Part shown: in pieces, positions 54,601 through 64,000 of the stretch
Numbering within the stretch: the first letter of the stretch is position 1
How the letters are laid out: each line of letters begins with the position of its first letter
Source of the DNA: Trichostrongylus colubriformis
Taxonomy: Eukaryota > Nematoda > Chromadorea > Rhabditida > Trichostrongylidae
Assembly (NCBI GenBank): GCA_963978905.1
Contig: OZ022258.1
Coordinates: 44,624,591-44,688,590 of the forward strand
Reading direction: 5' to 3'
Length of the DNA stretch: 64,000 bases
Notes under the pieces: generated by a model
The model's database searches: none
The model's input: only the letters and a program-made list of their open reading frames with translations
What the model was told of the DNA's origin: nothing
Program-made: the position numbers and the translations under genes

Positions 54601-57600
54601 CTGAAAAAATTCTCACCCCATCAGTGACGTCCCGATGCCATATCGGCTCGCCTAACTCGATGAAGAATTCCTCGCTTTTCTCGTATTCGTCATCGTTAAC
54701 GATTGGAATGTGGATTTCTGCCCTGAAGGAAAAAACGTATTTCTAAAGGCTTTCTTTCAAGCTACAAGTAATTACTTTATCTGCTCGTCGTCGAAACGGA
54801 TAACTCCTTCTTGATGCTCGTAGTCGGCGCCAGCTTTTGCCTGTCCGTCCACTGTTTTGTACGGAATTGACACTTCACCACGAGCACCACGGGTTCGAAT
54901 AATCTGCACAGCAATTCTGCTTTAATGATTTTTACTAAATCATGAAAATTCCTCTCTTCACTCACCTCAGCAACAAACTCTCCAGCACTTTCGACCACCT
55001 TGAACTTTTCAGAAGCGAAACCAAACGCTCCAGCATGGTCGTCATCAACTATGAGCACGGTGGCTGTGGAAGCAGCTCCAAGGCGTACTGGGATTGGCGT
55101 GAACTGTCCTGGTATATGGGCGCGGACCTGGAAACAATAAACACTCAGGAATTCAATCTGAAACAAATAATCGAAAACCGTCTGCGAAGCTATGATGAAT
55201 TTTATATTTCTGTATAAAGGATTTCCACAGAATGTGGTCCCGTCGGATGGGGCACCCAGAACTTGAAACTTCGTATGGACTCGGCCTAATATGGTGTGAA
55301 ATTGGAACACTCGGGGAGTCGACTTTATTATCGCTTGCTGCACACCCCTGGAAAACTACAGTAGTTCTTCTCTCTAGAATTGCTTCTGTAAGTGGTGTAG
55401 CTAATCAAGTTTGTCCCAAACAGTATTTTTTTACCAGTTGGAACCAAAATGGAGTTTAATGCTACCGTATATTTGCGATCAAGTAGAATTGGTAGGAGAT
55501 CGTCAAAATAAGGATTGTTACAAGGATGCCAAGTTATGGGTAAGGCCTTGTACTCCGTGTGGATATGAACCCGCAATTCATGTTTCGCAAATCCTCTAAG
55601 CGCTTCGCTGCAAACAAATCGTATTACGAACTGCGGCAAAGCCACCAGTTACCAAAATTTAAGAAAAATATTACAAATGATGCCAGGTCACAGCCTCTCA
55701 GGTTCCGAAGAAAGCGAACTCGCCAAAACGTGAATTGTTGTAAATCTCGTGCAGTTTAAAAACAAAATACACTGCTTCGAAAATGATAGACCAGTTGTTT
55801 AGAATTTTAGGTGTCTGCTCGGGTGCATATATGTACGTATAACACAATATGTTTTATTTGCCATTTGATGTTGCCTGCAAAACGCCTGGACGTGACTATG
55901 ATTGCATTTTGATAGTTTCTTGATTTAATTGCATATCATGACGCACAAAAACATATTTTTGTTGGTTCACAAGGGCATAACGAAATCAGCAGAGCTAACC
56001 GAAACGAGATGAGACAGACGAGAAAGAGGCTCCCCAAATTTTCAAAACAGTAGTTGGCTTCACAGTACATAGTCGGTTGATCAGACAAATTAGCATGTTT
56101 CAAGAGTTGACAAAGGCCTAGTTAGCTTTGTGGGATAAAAGAAATCCGAGTCAGGTCAAAAGCCATGAAGATAACGAAGAGATGTGAGTGAGTATAGGCG
56201 CGTCGTCAGTATAGCTTTGAATGCGATGCTGTGCAACCATATACTATGAGGCTGCATGTTGTATGTTTATAAGTTACAAGTTGGGCTAGCGCACACTACT
56301 GCGCCTGTAACATCATGGACGTCAGTGGGTCGATCGGAATAGGTTTTTTCTATGAATTTGTCAGAACTCATTATCACATCACATTACTCCACGTTTGGGT
56401 CATATTGAAACCCATTTAACAATTTTCGATCCAAAAGCGCAACATTTCAGTGCACAACTGAAATGCTCCGCCCACCGTAGGCAGAGCTTAACTTGGTCCA
56501 CGTGAGCTCTTTACTTCTTGTCCCATGCTCAACCCATCCCAAACTTGTCCCCATCTCCACAGGTTGTTTTTCACGTTATGCCTAGTTTCGTGACAATGGG
56601 ACGGACGGACGAACGAAGGGAGGGACGGACAGATAGTTAAAGGCACCATTAGGGGTAAGGAAAAACTGAGACCTGGAAGTACATCATCTCTGAAACGAAC
56701 CTTCTACTTCAGAAAGGGTCACATGTGGTGGAAATCGCATGAAAAAAACGCGTCTTGGGGTCTTATTGCGGCCCCGCAGCTCGTTATGCAGTTATGCCGT
56801 TATGCGCACGGGGGAGTCGACGTGGAGGGGCGGGACAACAATTGCGGCTGGCTGACTGAGACTCTGGCCTGTCTTCAGTCCACTCCGACCAGAGACGCAG
56901 AGGACGAGAGAGAGAGAAGGGGGAATTTCGGGTTCTATTTCTTGGTTTTTTCGCCGTTTTATGTCTTTCTTTTTCTACTGTTATATTACTGAGCACTTTA
57001 CTTTCGTAATCCCCCAATTTGCCAAAATTGCCCCTAATGGTGTCTTCAAAGCGTTTTATATATAGTGAGGATGTATATGAGCGACGTATGTGTACATGGA
57101 ACAACCATAAATGACTTATGGCATGTATTTCGATGATAGGAGCAAAAATATCTTCTTTAGGAATCACTACTGAAAATACACCGGGTGCGCCATCTTTAGA
57201 AAGTATTCGTGAACAATATAACACAAGCAAAGTGAATAGCAAAGAAAAAAAATTATTAAAAATCGACACTTGACTAAATGCCTTACGAGGTGTCGGCGAT
57301 ATCTAGCATTTTCAGTGCTGAATAGCGAGAGAGGCACTCAATGTCGCGATGTTGTCCCTCACACGGAAATCTTTCTACGATCATCACTTTGTCTACTCCT
57401 GTGTGTCTTTTTACCAATCATCACTTGAGGGTAGCAGGGATCATGCCTGAACTAGGGCTCAGGCTAAAAGCCTAGACAAAAAGGGTCGAACGCCGAGCAC
57501 AATGGAGTGTCCCCCCTCAAACTACACAGGCACCACATTTTCTAGCATTTAGGCAATATCAAATGTGAATAGATGTTGTCGATTTTGCATTAATTTCAAA

Positions 57601-60600
57601 TGGTCCCTTGATTCTCACCTGTGACAGACGGACCAAGAATTGTTCGTCCTCTTCGTAAATATCATTATCAACAATTGCTATTTCTATTTCTTGCCTGAAA
57701 GAAAACAATTTGGATTTGGTCACAAGCAATTAGTCTTTACACTTTTGAAAAGTCGACTGGCTTGCTGGAAACGAAATGTGTATTTGAGTTTCTGAGCAAA
57801 CATCAGCCGAAATCATTTTTTTCAAATTGTACATCAACAATTAAATAAAATTGAGGCACAAGTGCACAATCTTTTTTTGTTTGGAGCTTATTTCATTTAT
57901 CTTTTCCGACCCTTCATTCATTCCTCCCACCTTTTTGTGATAGATGTGTGATTTCTACTCTTTTTATAGTATTAGAACTGATGTGGTGATCCTGAGTAGC
58001 GTGTTAAACAGGGACCTCGATACCCTTCGAAAATTTTCTCGAGCATCTCGACATGAACAGTACTTCCACTTGAAACAAGTGGTTTAAAAGCTGCGATTCA
58101 CTCAGTACGATGATTTTTCAGGCGGCTCCGCTCTCATATACGACCATCTGCCGTTGAGGATATTCATTCAAGTTTTTCGGAAGCTCAGCTGTGGAAGACG
58201 GGAGGTTATCTAACGGTTCAATAAAGCTGCTCTTCCATCACGCAACTACAGTTCACTTGTTTTCGAGTTTTTCAGAATTTCACAGCCGCATACTCAGGGT
58301 GCTCCGAACATGAAATCAAGAACGTCTGATAAAGGAGCAGCACCAATGAAAGACGGGTGGATGCATGCAGAAATTGAAACAGTCAGCGCGCTCTAATCCT
58401 ATTATTGATTATTTCACACCCCTTGAAACACACCAGGTGGTCCTTTTTTAATGAAACTGGGGTTCCCCATTCTGGTAACCCCAGCAACCCCAGTTTCATT
58501 GAAGATAAACACGTACCCATGTCAATAATGGGCGAAATGGTAGGAGTGGCTACATATACCAAATGTGCAAACGTGAAGTTATTATAAAGTAAGCAACGCT
58601 ATAAACTCTCATGAAGTCATATTCCACAACTGCCTGGGAGATGCTTACAGTAGAGACCTAACTATTGTACAAACAACAACAAATCCAACTGAGTGGTTTA
58701 ATAATGCTCAAACCACAACTGAGCGTTAGATAAAAATAGGATGGTATTTATTTTGACATTTTTGATTTTTGATAACTGCTGATTGTCGCCGCAGCCCGCG
58801 ATGCGAAAGTTGTTATTTAGAAAAAAGATGATTGAGAATACAAGTGGCAGAAAATGAATCTTATTAGATTAATGTCAAAAATAGGAGAGGAATTGGATTA
58901 GAGAATAAAAAGGAGAAGAAACAAGGGAATGGGCTGACCATCAACGGTGTGAATTAAGTGAATGAGCGAGCAAAGAAATGAGAAATTGATGGAAAATTAT
59001 CAAAAGTAAAGCAAATAAACCAAAGTAGTAAGCAAACAAATAGCAAATATTAATCAAGGAGTAAATAGTAAGTAATGAATAAGGAAAGCAATATATAAGG
59101 GCAAAGGTTAAACAAGGCAATTGGGTGGACTCTATATTTTTGAGGAGAGAGGTCGTAATCACGGACATGCTCGTCCCCTCACCGTCGAGCCTTTTCGATT
59201 TGCTAGAGTTCTTTTTTGCAGCTGTAGTTCTTAACCAATTAATCCTTTAAAATGATTAATAATGGTCATGACATAAGCGGTAAATGAATGGTAGGGAATA
59301 AGATGCAAAAATCACAGTGAACGGATTAATCCTATTTCCTTCGACCTTAAGAAGTCTATGGACAGATGTCATGAGATAATTGAGAAGTGGTGGCCATATT
59401 TTTTGAATTGAAAAAAACTCACTCATCCTCGCCTGGCTTGAAAGTGAGCATTCCTTCGACGGGAACAAAATCCGAATGTTCTTGTGCAGTGTCCGCTACT
59501 GTTCTGCAATAGACCGATTCAAACTTAGGCTACTTTTTGAGTGTTTTCAGATACCGATTTCAAGTATTTATCATGCTTTGCACAAATTCGAGATAATTAG
59601 AGCGGGCATAATTTATAAATAGGAGCAAGAAGGCTTGAACAAAGAAGCATGTTGATACTGATCAACCCTTTTACTAGAATGCGCCATGCATCCGGCTTGC
59701 TCGCGCTTGTAGTTTCTGAGTGTGTATGTCCACCGCGCGGTGACTTCGTGGACGAGGGGTGGCACTTTTTGACATTTTGTCAATCCGAGTGAAACCGACA
59801 TCGACTAAGTGAATTCCTGTGAGAGGGTTCGTTAAGAAGGGATCAAATCTTCCTCGAGGGATCCTTTTTGAGAAATGTTATCATCGAGGAGGTAAAAAAC
59901 GGTCCTAATAGATAATCACTTATAGCACGGTGAAAGCGTGGACCGGGATAGGGAGAGTTGAGTGTCCTAAAAAATGTCCCTCCACACCAGACTTGATCCT
60001 AAACGCTACCTGTGCTCTATAGAACCAACTCTATCGATGCATATTTTTGGAATTTTCAAAAAAAGTGTCGAACGAAAAGGAATAGCTCGTACCTGTAATG
60101 TACAGTGACAGTGCAATTCGGATCAGCTGAACCGCGATCGCATCGTACTTTGACTTTGATGGTGCCGACGTTCTCAAGACACATGTAATGGGCTGGATCG
60201 AATCTGAACGGGCTACGTTATTCACACTGAAATGAAACTCGGTCAGCCCCAGAATTCGCAAGTAACGCACTCAACGTTAACTACTTCGGACTTCTTCACC
60301 AACGGTTCAATCAGTTCTTCTGCTTTTTTCTTCAATTTTTTCTTTGTAATGTCTCCTTGTCCAACAAGTTGACGAGTTGCCTAAAAATTGAAAAATTTCA
60401 AGAAATCATTCCAATCAGGAGAGATTCCCGCTAAAAATTTCACCTGAATTCGATAGAAAGCGCGACTTTTCTTTTGACGACTAACTACGCGTTCTGTTGC
60501 CAGTTTCTCCAACTCGGCCACTGGGGCATCAGGATGTTGTGCACTACAATTCTAACACTTAGACTTTGCTAGAACAAAATAAATGCTCATTTTCGCTTAT

Positions 60601-63177
60601 TTTAAATCAGTATAATAATGAAAATAAATAATTACCGAAGGCTTTTGAATATTTCAAGGTATTGTTTCCGGTGTTCCTCAAATGCCAGAGCGTCTGCATC
60701 TGTGTTGGATTGGATGAGGGACATCCTGGAAAAAAAAAATAAAACATTTAGCCCCTGTCATGACGAAACTTTATCGCGTCCAACCAGCATCTCAACTTCG
60801 AAGCTCTCTAGGCACCTACAGAGTTCAAAACTGCAGTGGAGAGATGTTGTGGCCACGATGAAAGTTCGGTGCCAGATTTTAAACAGTGGCTGGGAAAACT
60901 CTGAACTGGCGAGCGATAGGTGTACGACAGATGTGCGACAGGACACTTCAAGTGGGTCGTATCACGCGAGAAGACACTGACCGAGTCTATCAGTGCGTTG
61001 TCAATAAAAAAACGAGACATGCAAGGCACCTGTCGTGCGCGTTTACGAGGTTCGCGTGGCACGCTGACCCAGTCCGAGTGTCCTGTCGCACTCGCGAACG
61101 ACAGGCGTGATTGAAAAGTACTCGGTGAAGTGTAGAAGTCCAAAAGAACGAAATCGCAGAGCCAGCCTTATTGAAAAGGTGAGTCCTTCAAGTGCGAAGA
61201 AAAACCTGAAACCCCCTCCCTACCTGTGATCATCCTTGCCATTTTCAATGGCAGTTGTTTTTTCCTTGCTGGGACTACGCCGTGATGAACGTCGTCGGGC
61301 AAAGAATGTCCTTACAGTGTTGTCGAGCAATCTTTAACAAATCAAAAATAATTTATATTGATCGTAAACAAGTGCACGTAAGTACTACCGTTGACCGAAT
61401 ATCCCTGTGTAAGTATCGGCGACATATGCGGAGAGTACTGTAAGCGGGAAGAACACAAACGTGAGCACACCTTCCCAGACCTTGAAAATTTTCAAAAAAT
61501 TAATCTTTTTCCAATGGAACTATTATAGCAATATTATAACCAAAGGCATTACTGGTAGAAAAAAATCGTTGCGAACACGGTTAGCCATGAGCTCGTATTG
61601 CTGGCACCTGAGGGATTGCCGTTATCTCTTCATTCTTTATAGAACTCTCATAGCATGGCATTCTATTAGGTGATAAACCTAATTTTGGTCAGTTTTTTTT
61701 TGGCAGGAAAAAGCAACTGCTCTGTAAATCCGGTACCATCTAATCCAACTAAATCATTTCCTATAAATTTCTGCAGCCTTTTTTCATCTTTCTGAGACTT
61801 CGATGCTATCGCTGAGATAAAACTGTTCCATTGTCGAATCGCTAAAATCACCAACCTATTTCCACTTTATCAACTTATCAATAACAACTATGCAGCGCTA
61901 CAACGATCTAAGCAGATGATTTTTGGAAAGCGCTGTGGAAACAGGTATCATCATCTCGGCTGCAAGAGAGAGAGTTTCCTTAACGTTTTTTGCCTGCCGA
62001 CGCCTCAATGCGAGTGAATGGATCCACGGTTAATACTCACTGCTGTTGCTCTTATTTCCACCGATTCCCTTTTTAAATTTGCTCATTTATGTTTGTAAAC
62101 ATCATTACTATACTCTCCTGATCCCATTTCGTACACAGCAGCAATTTGAAGCCACGATCATTTCATTTTGACCGTGATTTTAATGCTGATTAACCCACGA
62201 CTTCATCCGTGTGGAACTGTCATAATAGATCCTCATTCGGTTGACAGTCATTATACACTATAGAATCAAAAAACAAAAACATCAAAATCAATAGCAAAAC
62301 CAAAAACACCACAGAATGTTTTTTCTGCACCTTGCAAGTGAGTAAACTGAATGAGGTTGGAAAAATTTGAATAACAACCGCTTCTTCATCCTTCACCTTT
62401 CCAAATGCATGTGAACATTTTCAAGATTCAACTTAGTAACTTCCGAAGGCCCCGTTCATACTCAAATCCTGCAGGGCGTGGCTACGTTCACAGGCAGCGA
62501 TGCACAGTGGTTTGGAGGAGGTGCAGAGATGACGCAGGCAACGAGGCAGGGTGGCATAGGCGGAGACGCAAAGAGACGCAACCACGCCCTGCCGCCGGCT
62601 TCGCAGAGTATGAACGCGGGTTATTCGTCCCTATGCTCACATTCAGCAAAGCTTGCAGTTCAGTTGCTCGAACTTTTTTTACAGGGTTTATGTATGCTTC
62701 CTTTGTAGCTTGATGTGTCTCAGAAGTCTTATCTTCACGGCAAACAACAGAAGAGCTGGATGTCGAAAATGCAATTTTGATGTCTCATTGCTAGCACTAT
62801 ATCAAAAATCAGTAAGTCATCAAATATAGGCGAAAGCTGGGATATGTTGCGATCAAACGTCAGAATTGTTAAGTGTGACAGCTTTCAACAAAACGTACCC
62901 TTGTAATCAAAGTTCTTATGAGTAGAAATCACTAACCAAAATTAAGTTTATCTCCTAAAACTATATTGTACAGGGTTATAAGTCACGAATGCATAGTTGC
63001 AGCTAGGAGGCCACTTCCCTATTTGATGAGTAAATCATTCGCTTTTACCTCGACTTCATTTGGACTGAATACGCATAGAATCAGATAGAGCCAGACGTAA
63101 GCAAATGTTGACCAGATCACTGTTACCCAGAAAACGTGATTATGCTGGACCCGCCGCACTTCACCGGCTGGTATCAC
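51630..63177 (-). CDS. Na+/Ca2+ exchanger (NCX family), 3' part, with one in-frame TGA
   Basis: Plasma-membrane antiporter that exports Ca2+ in exchange for Na+. Exons on the minus strand, all phase-consistent: 63177-63049, 61480-61389, 61331-61224, 60725-60636, 60543-60444, 60380-60271, 60203-60093, 59503-59423, 57694-57619, 55127-54966, 54903-54776, 54722-54617, 54562-54385, 53454-53353, 53161-53015, 52956-52900, 52846-52747, 51926-51843, 51768-51630 (TAA). The first two carry the last membrane segments of the N-terminal half (WSTFAYVWLYLILCVFSPNE, GVLTFVFFPLTVLSAYVAD). Exons 60203-54617 form the two Calx-beta Ca2+-sensor domains (ATVLIVDDDHAGAF; MLTFKPGEDE). Then the second half with alpha-2 (LASHFGCTVGMKDAVTAISL, GNVTGSNAVNVFLGIGIAW) and the end LEAYCIIPGF. 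The alpha-1 repeat lies beyond 64000. A TGA at 52916-52918 interrupts the alpha-2 exon where the family has a Tyr (QDKYADSSI-type block). Confidence 0.92.
52051..52380. mobile_element. Short inverted-repeat element, family A, decayed copy in an exchanger intron
   Basis: TTAA (52047-52050) then AGGCACCGGGAGGGCTTATG; the interior follows the 63355 copy (GCATTGAAAAAGCACATCTT, GTATCACGATCC). The right end is worn and set only approximately. Lies in the intron between exons 52747 and 51926. Confidence 0.65.
55128..57618 (-). other. Long exchanger intron
   Basis: Intron between the two Calx-beta halves. Apart from the family A element at 56641-57045 I see nothing distinct; an exon is not needed because VRLSQ joins directly to VRAHIPG in frame. 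Confidence 0.6.
56641..57045. mobile_element. Short inverted-repeat element, family A, copy in an exchanger intron
   Basis: TTAA (56637-56640), AGGCACCATTAGGGGTAAG ... CCCCTAATGGTGTCT, then TCAA. Closely matches 8578-8975. Confidence 0.85.
57695..59422 (-). other. Exchanger intron with hairpin
   Basis: Intron sequence. Contains a hairpin at 58450-58500 (AATGAAACTGGGGTT perfectly inverted) and the dispersed block at 58790-58815 shared with 23560-23590. Confidence 0.6.
58450..58500. repeat. Perfect 15-bp inverted repeat with inner stem
   Basis: AATGAAACTGGGGTT and its exact complement, 21 nt apart, with extra pairing of CCCC/GGT-type bases inside. Confidence 0.7.
61481..63048 (-). other. Exchanger intron
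   Basis: Intron between two membrane-segment exons. The open frame at 62405-62713 has no recognisable content. Confidence 0.5.
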
Positions 63178-64000
63178 CTGAATACAAACGAATAGAACTC
63201 GATCAAGTCAAGAAAATAAGTTTTTCCTTGTGAATTTCACGTATAGTGCTGCCTTCAAATAGTTTTTGTGTTCAATACTACTTCATCTTGAAACCCATAG
63301 TTGCGCGCAGTCGCATCGGCGCATGAGTTCTACGATGCCGGTGTAATACTTCAAAGGCACCGGCAGGGGTAAGAGAGAACTGAGAACTGTGAATACATGT
63401 TCTCTGAAAACGAACCTTCCACTTCAGAAGGGAAGAAGATGTGTGGCGAAACTCGCATCGAAAAAGCGCGGCTTGCGGCTTAGGTCTATCACGATCCTGC
63501 AGCACGGCGTGTCGTTCCGCAGTTCATCAGCTGGGCGAGTTGCCGGCGAAGGCGGGACAACATACGCAGCCGGCTGATCCATCTGCAGCCTACCCTGACC
63601 AGTGACGCAGAGGGGTGCGAGAGAAGGGGAGTTTCCGGGATTCTATTTCTCGGGTTTTCCGCTGCTTTGTCTTGTTCTTTCTCTACTGTTACTTGCACCC
63701 CTACTTTCATATACCGCAATCTGCCGGATTTACCCCTTCCGGTGTCTTTAACAAAGGTTCATGAGATGCCTAGTTTCGCTAGCATTCGAATTGTATAAGA
63801 AAGGGACGTATAAGAAGTTAAAAACTGATCCAACTCTTTGAAACAACCGCAGTTGACTTCCACTGAGGATCAGTTAGATGCAGGATGCTAACACTACTTC
63901 CTGGAATTATGTTCAATCCTTTTGTAAAAGTATACTATTGAAATGAAGTTCCCAGGTGACCCCTGTCCTCTGACAAGGAGCTGTTTCGTGTGAAAAAAGT
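63178..64000 (-). other. Exchanger intron reaching the window edge
   Basis: Upstream exons are outside the window. The only feature seen is the family A element at 63355-63747. Confidence 0.6.
63355..63747. mobile_element. Short inverted-repeat element, family A, copy in an exchanger intron
   Basis: TCAA (63351-63354), AGGCACCGGCAGGGGTAAG ... CCTTCCGGTGTCT, TTAA (63748-63751). Same family as 8578-8975. Confidence 0.85.

Overview
The window looks like nuclear DNA of a nematode, most likely a strongylid (hookworm-type) worm. Two conserved animal genes are split into many short exons with nematode-style TTTTCAG-like acceptors. The mobile elements fit too: a BEL/Pao element with a phlebovirus-type envelope, a Penelope-like element, mariner and RTE relics, and many short inverted-repeat elements at TTAA. 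The species assignment is inference. I see no operons of bacterial type, tRNA, rRNA or CRISPR.

Layout. 1-7309 (+): the 3' part of a calpain of the SOL/calpain-15 type; 19 phase-consistent exons can be placed, and one intron holds a fold-back mariner derivative. 8.0-9.0 kb: two short inverted-repeat elements side by side sharing one TTAA. 9795-19906 (-): an almost complete 10.1 kb BEL/Pao retrotransposon with indistinguishable 352-bp LTRs, a CTATA target duplication, a tRNA-Gly primer site, Gag, protease, reverse transcriptase, RNase H, integrase, a bunyavirus-like glycoprotein precursor, and an unrecognised coiled-coil ORF next to the 3' LTR, preceded by a textbook splice acceptor. 19995-23049 (+): a full-length Penelope-like element with an intact RT plus GIY-YIG ORF between 252-bp inverted repeats.

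23-51 kb is gene-poor. It holds an unrecognised candidate gene (26.2-27.6 kb, perhaps with later exons to 29.6 kb), a three-unit tandem repeat of about 232 bp, several TTAA inverted-repeat elements, an internally deleted second BEL/Pao relic (39.4-41.0 kb), a small possibly trans-spliced gene (46.0-46.7 kb), two mariner remnants and an RTE endonuclease relic. 51630-63177 (-): the 3' part of a Na+/Ca2+ exchanger gene, 19 phase-consistent exons, with one in-frame TGA in the second alpha repeat; its 5' end lies beyond the right edge.

The two host genes are calcium-linked by family (calpain-fold protease, Na+/Ca2+ exchanger), but nothing here shows that they work together. The most promising unexplained item is the BEL element's accessory ORF (10211-11323), which matches none of the standard BEL domains and appears to have its own splice site.
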